62,766 nucleotides of DNA. It comes from Alphaproteobacteria bacterium (GTDB lineage: Bacteria > Pseudomonadota > Alphaproteobacteria > Sphingomonadales > Emcibacteraceae). Of the stretch, positions 45,064 to 55,383 are shown one piece after another; position 1 is the stretch's first letter, and each line of letters begins with the position of its first letter. The stretch spans positions 1 to 62,766 of the forward strand of contig NVTE01000011.1 in NCBI GenBank assembly GCA_002401455.1, written 5' to 3'. The position numbers and the translations under genes are program-made. The notes under the pieces are model-generated. The model saw only the letters and a program-made list of their open reading frames with translations, was not told where the DNA came from and did not search any database.

Positions 45064-47250
45064 TTAGAACCTGAAATCAACGGTTGCCGTTACGGTCCGT
45101 GGATTTCCGAAGAATGCCGTTACTGTATCTAAACTCGGAAAATTATATCCCGCAACTTTATATTCTTTGTCGGTCAGATTCTTGCCATGAATACCGACCT
45201 GAATGCTGCCATCTTCGGCTGTCCAGACAAGGCTTAGATCAAGAATTGCATAACCATCCTGGTCCAGAAGGGGCGTTTCAACCTCAAAATTGTATGTTTT
45301 GCTTTTATATGACACAGAGCCGATCAGGTTGATATCACCATCATCACCAAACAAATTCAGCGGTTGTTCATAGTTCAGAGAGGCGTTTAATGACCATTCC
45401 GGTGTATTCTGGAAGTTCCGGTCATCAGCCACATTAACACCGCCAACAATAAACTCTTTATAATCGGCGTTAATATAGCCCACATTGGCATTGGCTGTCA
45501 GGTTGTCAGAAAGCAGCGCTTTACCCTCAAACTCGACACCCCAGATTTCAGCTTTACCGGCATTGGTTGTGGTTCCGATGAAATCACCATCTACGATCAC
45601 GGAACCTGGAATTTGAATATTTTTGAAGTCACTGAAGAAGGTGGCGATATTAGTGCTCACCCGTCCATCTACCAAGGTTGATTTCAAGCCAATCTCATAC
45701 GTATTTACAGTTTCAGATTCAAACCCGACAATCGCACGGTCATCCCCACGGGGATCAAATCCACCGCCTTTAAACCCCTGACTGAAGGAGGCATAAACAT
45801 TGACATCATCATTTGGCTGCCATTTCAAACTTACCTTAGGGGTAAATTTGTTAAAGGTCTTGCTCGCGATAAAGTTAGCTTTTGTGGCAATAAGAATACT
45901 TGATTCATTACCAAAAGGGAGGGACCCCAGGCCTAAGAAAGTCTGTTTTTTAACTTCAGAGGTTCTTTTGTCGCTGGTATAACGCCCGCCAACGGAAACA
46001 CTGACCGTCTCGGACATGTCGTAGTTTACATCACCAGAAATGGCCCATGTCTTGGTATTAACATCACCGAAAGTATAGCTGGTAATCCCAAAGTCGCTCA
46101 GAATAACATCAAATTCATTGAAGGCATTGGCATCCAGGTAAAAGAACCCCATGACCCCCTGAACTTTTTCTGCTTCATAGACAAGCTGGAATTCCTGGGA
46201 CAACTGATCATTTGTATAGATCACCGGAACATCCATGAAATTGAGGGGAAGACTATCAAAATCAATCGGGGATACGGTTTCATCTTCCCGGTATGCCGTG
46301 GTTGATTTCAGCGTAACGGTTTCTGAGACGTCCCATTCAGCGTAGGCATGAATGCCCTTCTGGATCACTTCCTGCTTCCCAGCAAGACCGGATCGGGTAT
46401 CAAACACATTATCCAGGATCGGTGCACTGCCATGGGCAACAGAACTAACCGTCAGACGGTGTCCGCCTTTTGCATTGGACGTATCTTTGGTGTAATCCCC
46501 ACTGAGCTTAATGAAGACATTTTCGGAGGGTGTCAGCTCTGCACTCAGACGAATGGCAAAAAGATCTTTGTCATAATGGTTTTCACCAGTATTCAAATTC
46601 TTCCCAAACCCATCACGACTGAAATAGGCAATGGACCCGCCAAGAGCCAGAGCGTCAGTAACAGGGGCAGAAGCCGAAGCCAGAATATCCATTTGGCCAT
46701 GTGTTCCGCCAGAGGCCTTGATCCGCATTTCGGGCTCATCCCCAATACGCTTGGTGACATATTTGATTGCACCACCGATGGTGTTCCGGCCATAAAGTGT
46801 TCCCTGTGGGCCACGCAGAATTTCAATCCGCTCCACGTCATAAATTTCCAGAACGGCCCCCTGTGGACGGTTCAGGTAAACGCCATCAAGATAAATACCA
46901 ACGCCGGATTCAAAACCAGCGACCGGGTCCTGCTGGCCAATGCCGCGGATGAATGCGGTGATGGTACTGCTGGTCCCGCGGGATACTTTCAATGTTGTAT
47001 TTGGTGTGCTCTGCGCCAGGAATGTAATATCTGTCGCGCCGAATTTAGCTAGGTTTTCCGCACTGAAAGCGGTCACAGCCACCGGCACGCTCTGCAGGCT
47101 TTCTGACCGGCGACGGGCAGTTACCGTAATTTCTTCAAGAACAGCATTTCCCTCATCCGCCGCATAGGACGTTTGAACGGCCCCGGATGTCAGCAGGATG
47201 GCCCCCAGTGAAATGGAGGATAATAAATTATGTGATAAATGTTTTTTCAA
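45064..47250 (-). CDS. TonB-dependent receptor
   Basis: 728 residues of the sphingomonad-style receptor group. After a signal region ending near SYAADEG comes the box EEITVTARRRSESLQSVPVA, then a plug with FIRGIGQQDPVAGFESGVG, GIYLDGVYLNRPQG and RIEILRGPQGTLYGRNTIGG, then a barrel ending in F (TATVDFRF). The start is TTG 47250, preceded by GGGAGAG. It is upstream of the pyrimidine operon but separated by its own terminator. I find no RutR-type dyad in its promoter region (47251-47463), so membership in the pyrimidine regulon is unproven. Confidence 0.92.
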   Translation of the reverse strand: MKKHLSHNLLSSISLGAILLTSGAVQTSYAADEGNAVLEEITVTARRRSESLQSVPVAVTAFSAENLAKFGATDITFLAQSTPNTTLKVSRGTSSTITAFIRGIGQQDPVAGFESGVGIYLDGVYLNRPQGAVLEIYDVERIEILRGPQGTLYGRNTIGGAIKYVTKRIGDEPEMRIKASGGTHGQMDILASASAPVTDALALGGSIAYFSRDGFGKNLNTGENHYDKDLFAIRLSAELTPSENVFIKLSGDYTKDTSNAKGGHRLTVSSVAHGSAPILDNVFDTRSGLAGKQEVIQKGIHAYAEWDVSETVTLKSTTAYREDETVSPIDFDSLPLNFMDVPVIYTNDQLSQEFQLVYEAEKVQGVMGFFYLDANAFNEFDVILSDFGITSYTFGDVNTKTWAISGDVNYDMSETVSVSVGGRYTSDKRTSEVKKQTFLGLGSLPFGNESSILIATKANFIASKTFNKFTPKVSLKWQPNDDVNVYASFSQGFKGGGFDPRGDDRAIVGFESETVNTYEIGLKSTLVDGRVSTNIATFFSDFKNIQIPGSVIVDGDFIGTTTNAGKAEIWGVEFEGKALLSDNLTANANVGYINADYKEFIVGGVNVADDRNFQNTPEWSLNASLNYEQPLNLFGDDGDINLIGSVSYKSKTYNFEVETPLLDQDGYAILDLSLVWTAEDGSIQVGIHGKNLTDKEYKVAGYNFPSLDTVTAFFGNPRTVTATVDFRF

Positions 47251-47463
47251 CAGTTCTCTCCCAGAGTTTTTTCAGAGTTTATTAAACGAATTATATAAAT
47301 TGGTAAACCTATCATTAGCCACAACCTAGCATAGCCCCCCCGACCTGTGACCCTAGACCATGGTCCATATGGCCTTATGTCGCCTGAATCCGCCATTATG
47401 CCCTGTAATTTACGGGAAGACTCTGCTCATCCCCTTGAAAATAATATAATATCTGGGAAGCTC

Positions 47464-48783
47464 ATGATTGAAACATTAAGTATGATTGGCCTGATTGGCG
47501 GATTGTCAATACTGATAATCCTCACCATTCGCGGAGTGAATGTAATGATTGCCGGCCCTTTGTCGGCCCTGTTTGTCGCCATGATGGGCGGCCTGGCCCT
47601 GTTTCCCCAGCTGGCCGAACCGGGACAGGCCGATTATGTCGCCAGTTATATGACCGGCTTTTCCGGCTTTATCTTTTCCTGGTTTCCAATCTTTATCCTC
47701 GGTGCCATTTTTGGCAAGGTCATGGAAGATTGCGGTGCCGCCGACAGTATTTCACACTGGATCGTCGGTAAGCTGGGCCTGAAGCATGCGGTCTTTGCCA
47801 TTGTCGCCGCCTGCGCGGTGATGACCTATGGCGGGGTCAGCCTGTTTGTCGTTGCCTTCTCAGTCTATCCTATGGCGTTGAGCCTGTTTAAACAGGCCGA
47901 CCTGCCGCGCCGCTTCATTCCGGCGACCCTGGCCTTTGGTTCCGTAACCTTCACCATGACGTCTGCCGGCTCCCCGGAAATCCAGAATGTCATTCCCATT
48001 AAATTCCTCGGCACCACACTCTATTCCGGCTGGCAGGTCAGCATTGTCGTTGCCGTATTTATGGCGACCTTTGGCTTCTGGTGGCTGCGGCGGATGATCA
48101 CCAAAGCGGTGGCCAACGGCGAATGTTATGATGAGCGGGCCAATGACCCGGTGATTGAACAGAATGGCAATCTGCCCAACCCTTTTCTGAGCCTGTTGCC
48201 GCTGGTGCTGGTGCTCGGGGTATCCTTTATTTTCCATGACAGCCTGAAACAGTCGGCCCTGTTGATCGCCCTGACCGCCGGCGTGCTCAGCACAATCCTG
48301 CTCAACTGGTCAGCCTTTAAAAACCTTGAGGGCGCATTATCGACCGGCACCGCCGGGGCGCTGATTGCGATCGGCAATACCGCTGCGGTTGTTGGTTTTG
48401 GCACCGTGGCCAAGGCCTCACCGGCTTTCGCGGTCGTGGTTGACGCCATGACCAGCCTGCCAGGGCATGAACTGATTGGGGCTGCGGTTGCGGTCAGCGT
48501 TATTGCTGGCCTGACCGGGTCCGCTTCGGGGGGTCAGTCCATCGCTCTGCCGATCCTTGCACCGCATTATCTGGATCTTGGGGTTGATCCTGATGCGCTG
48601 CACCGGGTGGTGGCCATATCATCGGGTGCGCTGGATAGCCTGCCCCATAATGGATATGTGGTCACCACCATCCGGGCCATCTGCGGCGAAAAACATAAAG
48701 ACGCCTACGGCCCCATGGCCGCCCTGACCGTCGTCGTCCCCGTCATCGGCGTCATCATGGCCATTGGATTATTTTTGATTTGA
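47464..48783 (+). CDS. GntP family permease, possibly for 3-hydroxybutyrate
   Basis: 439 residues from ATG 47464, which has GGGAAG before it. The frame is open further upstream, but those residues are not protein-like. About 12 hydrophobic segments and the family patterns YGGVSLFVVAFSVYP and SAGSPEIQNVIP are present. GSASGGQSIALPIL and DSLPHNGYVVT identify the GntP family of gluconate and hydroxy-acid/H+ symporters. The next gene degrades 3-hydroxybutyrate oligomers, so 3-hydroxybutyrate is a reasonable cargo, inferred from position. Confidence 0.9.
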   Translation: MIETLSMIGLIGGLSILIILTIRGVNVMIAGPLSALFVAMMGGLALFPQLAEPGQADYVASYMTGFSGFIFSWFPIFILGAIFGKVMEDCGAADSISHWIVGKLGLKHAVFAIVAACAVMTYGGVSLFVVAFSVYPMALSLFKQADLPRRFIPATLAFGSVTFTMTSAGSPEIQNVIPIKFLGTTLYSGWQVSIVVAVFMATFGFWWLRRMITKAVANGECYDERANDPVIEQNGNLPNPFLSLLPLVLVLGVSFIFHDSLKQSALLIALTAGVLSTILLNWSAFKNLEGALSTGTAGALIAIGNTAAVVGFGTVAKASPAFAVVVDAMTSLPGHELIGAAVAVSVIAGLTGSASGGQSIALPILAPHYLDLGVDPDALHRVVAISSGALDSLPHNGYVVTTIRAICGEKHKDAYGPMAALTVVVPVIGVIMAIGLFLI

Positions 48784-48935
48784 TATAAGATGAGCAAAAA
48801 CACCGTCCTATACAACTCAGCACCCGAAGACCGACAAGGTCTGAGGCAAGGGCAAGCGCCCGCCCGAGTTAATACGAGGAGGGGGAGTGCGCGCACGGGG
48901 GAGTTATCCCCCTTAGATAAAAAAGAGACAAAAAC
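48784..48935 (+). promoter_or_regulatory. GC-rich structured spacer with hairpin before the oligomer hydrolase
   Basis: The gap holds AGACC-gacaa-GGTCT, a GGGC/GCCC pair and a tight hairpin GGGGGA-GTTA-TCCCCC (48897-48912) ending 23 nt before the next start. It could be a terminator/attenuator of gntP or a structured leader. T-tract support is weak (TTAGATAAAAAA). Confidence 0.45.
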
Positions 48936-50957
48936 ATGACACATAAATCATTGGTGGTTCTTCTGGGGCTTGGCTTAGCCTCCTGCAGCGGGGATAAAGC
49001 GGTAACTGTTGAGACAGCACAGGCCCCGGACTTTCTGGTCGGCGAGATGTCCCGAACCGCTTATGATGGAACGTCAGACGACCTTTTGACTGGCGGGCTT
49101 GGACTTTCCGGTCTGCAGTCACCAACACCACCGGCCTTCGCAGATGACGATAAGCCGACCGTGGCCGAATTGCGCACCAGAGCCATCCATACCAATTACC
49201 GCGCCCTCAGCGATACCACAACGGCCGGTGGTTTTGGCCGCCTCTTTGGCCCTAATGTGGGTAGTCAGAACCCCGAAGGCAAGGTCGCCGGGGTCGAATA
49301 TCTCAGCTTCATGAAGCTGGATGCCAATCACCAGAATGTTACCCTGATGGTCCAGATCCCGAAAAGTTTTGATCCGGAAAAGCCCTGCCTGATTACCGGG
49401 CCATCCTCAGGCTCACGGGGCATTTACGGTGCCATTGGTACGGTTGGAGAATGGGCCCTGAACAAGGGCTGCGCGATCACCTATACCGACAAGGGCACCG
49501 GCACCGGATTTCATTACCTGACCAGTGGCAAGGTCTTTGACCTGCGTGGCCAGCTGATTGATGCGGTCACCGCCGGTGCGCGGTCCAGCTTCACCCTTCC
49601 GCTCACCCCCGAATTGAAAGACTATAATGAGAAATATCCTCATCGGGTCGCGGTAAAACATGCCCACTCCGGCCTCAATGATGAAAAAAACTGGGGCCAG
49701 TATGTGCTGTCCTCGATCACATTCGCCTTTTATGTGCTCAATCAGGAACTGGCCGGGGGACAGGTGAAATTTACCCCGGAGAACACCCTGGTTATCGCGT
49801 CGAGCATTTCACAGGGCGGCCATAGTTCGCTGCTAGCGGCAGAACAGGACACCCAAGGCCTCATTGATGCCGTGGCCGTCGGCGAACCCAACCTGCCCCT
49901 GCCCCAGAACAGTGATTTTGCCATTCAGATGGGCGATCAGGCCCCCTTTCGGAACCACAGCAAACACATCTATGACTATTCCACCATGCTCAACCTGTAT
50001 CAGCCCTGTGCCGTGCTAACCGAAGACGCCCTGAAAGCGCCCTTTGGGGCCGGCGCCAACCCTGTGGCCAAACAAGTTCTCACCGCCCATTGCGGCCTGC
50101 TGCACGCCCGTGGTCTGCTGATGGCGGAGACTACCCGGGGCCAGATTGTAGAGTCCGTGACAAAAATCCGTGAGATGGGGGTTCTGGATGAAACCCTTGC
50201 TCTTGGATCTGTCAATGTAGCGATCAAGCTCTGGGCGACCCTTGCGGTGAATTACGGCAATACCTACGGCAGGTTTTCGGTGACCGATAATCTCTGTGGC
50301 CTGAGTTATGCCAAGATGGGTGCTAACGGACAGGCCATGGCCCAGACCACGGCCGAAATGGCCACGGCTTTCGCAACATCCGGCGGCATCGCCCCGGTAG
50401 CTGGCCTGACCTTTGCCCCGACAGAACTCAAACTGCCCATTGATTATGGCCTGTGTTACCGGGAATTGATGACCAGTACCTCCGATATGGCGCGGCGGGT
50501 GCAGAAGGGAATTGCAGAAACCTATCACACCGCCGACCTGCAGGGTAAACCGACAATCATCGTCCACGGCCAGGCTGACGCGCTGGTTCATGTCAATCAT
50601 TCCTCCCGGGCTTACCTGGGCCTGAATCATCTAGCCGAAGGCCAGAAGAGCAACCTGCGCTATTATGAGATCAGCAATGCCCATCATTTTGATGCCTTCA
50701 ACGCCTTCCCGGGCTTTAACAGCCGCTTTGTGCCCATGCACCATTATCTGTCGCAGTCCCTTGACCTGATGTATGATCATATGACCACCGGCACCCCTCT
50801 GCCCGACAGCCAGGTGGTCTGGACCATTCCCCGTCAGAGCGATGACAAAGGCAAGGTGGCAGACCTCAGCGAGCACAATCTACCCGGAATTTTGCAGACA
50901 CCGGGCCACGCCCGTATTAAGATCGAGCAGGGAATCGTAAAAATTCCGGTACAATAA
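48936..50957 (+). CDS. D-(-)-3-hydroxybutyrate oligomer hydrolase, lipoprotein form
   Basis: 673 residues of the 3HB-oligomer hydrolase family (PF10605 type), which cuts oligomers from poly-3-hydroxybutyrate to monomer. The N-terminal signal has the lipobox LASC, so it should be an envelope lipoprotein. The putative nucleophile Ser is in ASSISQGGHSS. A late TIIVHGQADALVHVNHSSR and NAHHFDAFNAFPGF suit the Asp and His of the triad. Relatives are cytoplasmic or secreted. With the permease before it, the gene suggests scavenging of external PHB fragments. Confidence 0.92.
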   Translation: MTHKSLVVLLGLGLASCSGDKAVTVETAQAPDFLVGEMSRTAYDGTSDDLLTGGLGLSGLQSPTPPAFADDDKPTVAELRTRAIHTNYRALSDTTTAGGFGRLFGPNVGSQNPEGKVAGVEYLSFMKLDANHQNVTLMVQIPKSFDPEKPCLITGPSSGSRGIYGAIGTVGEWALNKGCAITYTDKGTGTGFHYLTSGKVFDLRGQLIDAVTAGARSSFTLPLTPELKDYNEKYPHRVAVKHAHSGLNDEKNWGQYVLSSITFAFYVLNQELAGGQVKFTPENTLVIASSISQGGHSSLLAAEQDTQGLIDAVAVGEPNLPLPQNSDFAIQMGDQAPFRNHSKHIYDYSTMLNLYQPCAVLTEDALKAPFGAGANPVAKQVLTAHCGLLHARGLLMAETTRGQIVESVTKIREMGVLDETLALGSVNVAIKLWATLAVNYGNTYGRFSVTDNLCGLSYAKMGANGQAMAQTTAEMATAFATSGGIAPVAGLTFAPTELKLPIDYGLCYRELMTSTSDMARRVQKGIAETYHTADLQGKPTIIVHGQADALVHVNHSSRAYLGLNHLAEGQKSNLRYYEISNAHHFDAFNAFPGFNSRFVPMHHYLSQSLDLMYDHMTTGTPLPDSQVVWTIPRQSDDKGKVADLSEHNLPGILQTPGHARIKIEQGIVKIPVQ

Positions 50958-50979
50958 ATTTAACAGGCAATAGGGTGCA

Positions 50980-53900
50980 ATGCTCCAGACTTGGGTCATC
51001 ATTACAGTATCATTGGGTTATGTTGGCCTGTTATTTGCCATCGCCTATTATGGTGACAAACGCGCACTTGCCCAGCCTATTGATCGGCCCCAGACTAAAT
51101 ACCGGGCGGTCATCTACAGCCTGACCCTGGCGGTCTATTGCACGTCATGGGCTTTTTACGGCACCTCGGGCCAGACCGCGGCCACTGGCTGGATTATGGC
51201 CCCAACCTATCTGGGCTCGATCGTGGTTCTGGTGCTGGCCTGGCCGTTCCTGATCAAGCTGATCACCGTCAGCAAGAAGCAGAATATCACCTCGGTCGCC
51301 GATTTTCTGTCGTCCCGCTACGGCAAGTCACAGCAGCTTGCCATTCTTGTCAGCTTTGTCGCCGCCATGGGGGTCGTGCCCTATATCGCCCTGCAGCTCA
51401 AAGCGGTATCCACCAGTTACAACGTGCTGACCGGCAAGGTCATCACCGGGTTTGGCAGCATGCCCCTGTGGGAAGACACCGCGATTTTTGTCGCCGCCCT
51501 GATGGCGCTATTCACCATCCTGTTTGGCACCCGCAATATCAAATCCAACGAACATCACGAAGGCATGATGCTGGCCATTGCCTTTGAATCCATCGTCAAG
51601 CTCGCCGCCTTTACCATTGTTGGCCTGTTTATCACCTATGGCCTGTTCAGTGGATTTGGCGACATTTCCACCCGGGTGGCACAGGATGATGCCATCCAGA
51701 AAATTTTCCAGACGGGCAGCCAGAACAACAGCTTCCTGACCTCGGTGGTGCTGGGCATGGCGGCGATTTTCTGCCTGCCGCGCCAGTTCCATGTGCTGGT
51801 GGTCGAGAATACCGAACCGGGCGACATCCGCCTGACCCGCTGGCTGTTCCCGATCTATCTTCTGGGCATGAGCCTGTTTATTTTCCCCATTGCCGCTGCC
51901 GGATTACTGACCCCGACCGCAGGCTCTAATCCGGATTTCTATATCCTGACCCTGCCCCTGACCGTCGGCCGTACGGACCTGGCCCTGCTGGCCTTCATCG
52001 GCGGCCTGTCCGCCGCTACCAGCATGGTGATTGTCGGCGCTGTGGCCCTGAGCACCATGGTCTCCAATGATGTGATCATGCCGATCATCCTGCGCATGAA
52101 GTGGTTGCGGCTTGATGAGCGCAAAGACATCAGTTGGATGTTGCTGCTGATCCGGCGGGTGACGATCATTGCCATTATGTTTCTGGCCTATTTCTATTAC
52201 CGTATGGTGGTCAGTTTTGATGCCTTGGCTTCTATCGGCCTGCTGTCCATGGTGCTGGCGGCTCAGTTCGCCCCGTCCATAGTCGGCGGACTTTACTGGA
52301 AAGACGCCACCCACAGGGGAGCAATGGCCGGGCTTTGTGCCGGGTTTCTGGTCTGGTGCCATACCCTGCTGATCCCGCTGATTGTCCGGGCCGGCTGGAT
52401 TCCGTCCAATATTCTGGACGATGGCCTGTTTGGCCTGTCCTTCCTGCGCCCGGAAAGCCTGTTTGGCCTGACCGGAATCAGCAATGTGACCCACGGCCTG
52501 ATCTGGAGCCTGGGACTGAACCTGCTGTTTTTTATCATCGTATCCCGCCTCAGCCGCCACAGCCTGATCGAGCATATCCAGGCGGGCACCTATGTGGACA
52601 GCGGCTTTGACGGCAGGAAGCAACAGAGCCTGCTGATCCGCTCATCGGCCAAGGCCTCGGACCTGATGGCGCTGGGCGAGCGGTTTGTCGGCACGAAACA
52701 GGCCCGTCAGGCTTTCTCAAATTTTGCCGCCGAGCGCGACGAACCCCTGTCGCCCAACAGCTTGGCCAATGACGAACTTATTATTTTTACCGAGCATCTT
52801 CTGGCCGGGGCCATTGGATCGGCCACTGCCCGAGTAGTGATCAACACCAGTCTCCAGGGCCAGGAGATGAAACTGGATGATTTTGTCTCGATCGTTGATG
52901 AAGCCTCGGAAGTTTTCCGCTCTAACCGCACCCTCCTGCAGAAATCTCTGGAGAATATCAATGTCGGCATCAGTGTGGTCGATAAGGACCTGCATCTGGT
53001 GGCCTGGAACACCCGATACCTGGAAATGTTCAATTACCCGGAAGGCCTGATTTATGCCGGACGCTGTATTGGAGATGTGCTGAGATATAATGCGGAACAG
53101 GGTCTTTTCGGTGCTCATGATATGGATGAGCAGGTGCAAAAGCGGCTCGACCACCTGAACCGGGGTACCAAATATAGCATTGAACGGACCCTGCCGGGCG
53201 GCTCTGTTATAGAAATTCACGGCCACCCCCTGCCCGGCGGCGGTTTTGTCACCAGCTACAGCGATATCACCACCCATAAACAGGCCGCCGAAGCCCTGCT
53301 GCGGGCCAATGAAATCCTTGAACAGCGGGTCACCGAACGGACCCAGGAACTGGAAGCCGCCAAGGCCGAAGCAGAACAGGCCAATATCAGTAAAACCCGG
53401 TTCCTGGCCGCCGCCAGCCATGACCTGCTGCAACCCCTGAACGCCGCCCGGCTTTTCACCTCGGCCCTGTCGGAAAAAAACATCGATGGCGGTATCGCGC
53501 CGCTGATTGACCATCTGGGCAGCAGCCTGACGGCAGTTGAAGGCCTGCTGGATGGACTATTGGAAATTTCCAAGCTTGATGCCGGGGTGCTCACACCTCA
53601 GGTAATCAGCTTCCCCCTTGATACCCTGCTCCGCGAACTGGACCATGAATTTACCGCCATTGCCCAGGACCGAGGCATTAATTTTACCCTGATCCCCTCC
53701 AGTGCCATCGTCCACAGTGATCCGAAACTACTGAGACGGGTGCTGCAAAATTTCATCAGCAACGCCATTCGCTACACCCCCAGGGGCCGGGTTCTGCTCG
53801 GCTGTCGCTGGCGCGCGGACCAGCAACTGGAAATTCAGGTATGGGATACCGGGCACGGAATTTCTGAAGATAAAATTGAAGAAATATTCATTGAATTCAA

Positions 53901-54498
53901 ACAGTTAAAAACAAGTCCTGATCCGGATCTTAAGGAACAGGGACTGGGGTTGGGCCTGGCCATTGTCGAGCGTATTTGCCGTCTGCTGGATCATGAGCTG
54001 AACGTAACCTCCATCCCGGGCCGGGGTTCAGTCTTTGCCATCACCCTGCCCCTCGGCCAGCAGGACCAACCGGCATCACCACCTGTTGTCCTGCCAGATA
54101 TCCGCGCGGTCAGTAGCCTCGATTTTTCCAACCTGCGCATACTGTGCCTGGACAATGACCCCGACATTTTAACCGGCATGGAGGTGTTGCTGTCCAACTG
54201 GGGCTGTCAAACCCTCTGCTGCCGGTCGATGGAGGATATTATCCGGAAAGCCAATGGCTTTATCCCGGACATCATTCTGGCCGATTATCACCTTGATCAC
54301 GAAGAAACAGGCATAGATATCCTGAACAGCCTGCAGAGCCGGTGGCACAAGCCTCTGCCCGGCATTGTCATTTCCGCCGATCATACCGAAAAAGTCAAAA
54401 AAGAGGCCGAAAGCCAGGGCTATAAATTCCTGCGCAAACCTGTCAGGTCGGCCGCCCTGAGGGCCCTGATCACCAGCCAGGTCATTACCCGAAAATAA
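50980..54498 (+). CDS. Hybrid sensor histidine kinase with sodium:solute symporter domain (CrbS/MxtR-like)
   Basis: 1172 residues. About 1-520 is a 12-13 helix sodium:solute symporter-like domain, about 640-770 a PAS region (NINVGISVVDKDLHLVAWN), then a HisKA domain with the phosphorylated His814 in AASHDLLQPL, an HATPase with EQGLGLGLAIVERIC, and a receiver domain at about 1045-1165 with Asp1102 in ILADYHLD. This architecture and the convergent NarL-type gene match CrbS/CrbR of Vibrio and MxtR/ErdR of Pseudomonas, which control acetate use (acs). Location next to hydroxybutyrate genes fits two-carbon metabolism. ATG 50980 follows AGGGTG. Confidence 0.93.
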   Translation: MLQTWVIITVSLGYVGLLFAIAYYGDKRALAQPIDRPQTKYRAVIYSLTLAVYCTSWAFYGTSGQTAATGWIMAPTYLGSIVVLVLAWPFLIKLITVSKKQNITSVADFLSSRYGKSQQLAILVSFVAAMGVVPYIALQLKAVSTSYNVLTGKVITGFGSMPLWEDTAIFVAALMALFTILFGTRNIKSNEHHEGMMLAIAFESIVKLAAFTIVGLFITYGLFSGFGDISTRVAQDDAIQKIFQTGSQNNSFLTSVVLGMAAIFCLPRQFHVLVVENTEPGDIRLTRWLFPIYLLGMSLFIFPIAAAGLLTPTAGSNPDFYILTLPLTVGRTDLALLAFIGGLSAATSMVIVGAVALSTMVSNDVIMPIILRMKWLRLDERKDISWMLLLIRRVTIIAIMFLAYFYYRMVVSFDALASIGLLSMVLAAQFAPSIVGGLYWKDATHRGAMAGLCAGFLVWCHTLLIPLIVRAGWIPSNILDDGLFGLSFLRPESLFGLTGISNVTHGLIWSLGLNLLFFIIVSRLSRHSLIEHIQAGTYVDSGFDGRKQQSLLIRSSAKASDLMALGERFVGTKQARQAFSNFAAERDEPLSPNSLANDELIIFTEHLLAGAIGSATARVVINTSLQGQEMKLDDFVSIVDEASEVFRSNRTLLQKSLENINVGISVVDKDLHLVAWNTRYLEMFNYPEGLIYAGRCIGDVLRYNAEQGLFGAHDMDEQVQKRLDHLNRGTKYSIERTLPGGSVIEIHGHPLPGGGFVTSYSDITTHKQAAEALLRANEILEQRVTERTQELEAAKAEAEQANISKTRFLAAASHDLLQPLNAARLFTSALSEKNIDGGIAPLIDHLGSSLTAVEGLLDGLLEISKLDAGVLTPQVISFPLDTLLRELDHEFTAIAQDRGINFTLIPSSAIVHSDPKLLRRVLQNFISNAIRYTPRGRVLLGCRWRADQQLEIQVWDTGHGISEDKIEEIFIEFKQLKTSPDPDLKEQGLGLGLAIVERICRLLDHELNVTSIPGRGSVFAITLPLGQQDQPASPPVVLPDIRAVSSLDFSNLRILCLDNDPDILTGMEVLLSNWGCQTLCCRSMEDIIRKANGFIPDIILADYHLDHEETGIDILNSLQSRWHKPLPGIVISADHTEKVKKEAESQGYKFLRKPVRSAALRALITSQVITRK

Positions 54499-54509
54499 GA
54501 GATTATCCT

Positions 54510-55178
54510 TTAGAGGGCGACGTCTTCCGCCTCCAGTTTCTGGGCGGCAATGATCAGGTGGCCGCGGCTATAGGCCCCAAATTTCTTCAGAATACCGGTC
54601 ACATGGGCCTTGATGGTGCCTTCTGCCACGCCCATTTCATAGGCGATCTGCTTGTTGAGCATACCCTCAGCCAGATAGGTGAACACCCTGAACTGCTGCG
54701 GTGTCAGGGAAGCCACGGTCTCTGCGATGGAGATTTCCTCCTCCTGTAGAGGCGGATTTCCGGCCGAACAGCGCGCGGCATAGGCTGGCGGCACCCAAAG
54801 CGAGCCGTCAAATATGTGTTTGATGGCCACGGCCATGTCTGACAGGTCCGTGGACTTGGGGATAAAGCCAGATGCGCCATGGCTCATGGCCTTGGTGATC
54901 ACCTTGTCCTGATCATTACCGGAAACCACCACGACCGGCACCTCTGGATATTGACCACGCAAATAGATCAGGCCGGAAAACCCCCGGGCACCCGGCATCT
55001 GCAGATCGAGCAGAAGCAGATCGTAAGGCTCCCCGACCGCCATCCGGGACTGAACCTCATCAATTGATCCGGCTTCATCAATATGAGCCTCGTCAAAAGC
55101 CATCTGTATCGCCTGCTTCAGGGCAATCCGGAACAAGGGGTGGTCGTCCGCAATCAGAATGTGGGGTCGTAAGGCCAT
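54510..55178 (-). CDS. NarL/LuxR-type response regulator (CrbR/ErdR-like)
   Basis: 222 residues. The receiver has the acidic pair ADD near residue 11, the phosphorylation Asp in LLLLDLQMPG (residue 58 from ATG 55178) and a conserved IPKSTD lysine. The C-terminal LuxR-type HTH covers about 150-215 (LTPQQFRVFTYLAEGMLNKQ, GVAEGTIKAHVTGILKK). It ends 11 bases from the end of the hybrid kinase on the opposite strand, a tail-to-tail pair. It probably activates acetyl-CoA synthetase, as its relatives do. No acs gene is in the window. Confidence 0.92.
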   Translation of the reverse strand: MALRPHILIADDHPLFRIALKQAIQMAFDEAHIDEAGSIDEVQSRMAVGEPYDLLLLDLQMPGARGFSGLIYLRGQYPEVPVVVVSGNDQDKVITKAMSHGASGFIPKSTDLSDMAVAIKHIFDGSLWVPPAYAARCSAGNPPLQEEEISIAETVASLTPQQFRVFTYLAEGMLNKQIAYEMGVAEGTIKAHVTGILKKFGAYSRGHLIIAAQKLEAEDVAL

Positions 55179-55383
55179 CACTAAAATCCACTCAATTTAC
55201 TGCCTGCTTACCCAAATCAGATCGACCCAGGAAATCACGGGAACAGACACTACAGCGAAGACTACACCACTTTATCCTAGGTTCACAACCTCAATGGGGT
55301 CAGAAATGAGAATTACTTACCTGCCCTTCCCTTGGTTGATTTAACTTTAATCACAGGGTAAAGTAAAATATCTGGAGGAAACT

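Noticed and set aside
47356..47365. GACCATGGTC palindrome as a further RutR operator
   Set aside because: The half-sites ACCA and TGGT touch without the two-base spacer present in the RutR consensus and in the other sites, and the TTG/CAA ends are missing.
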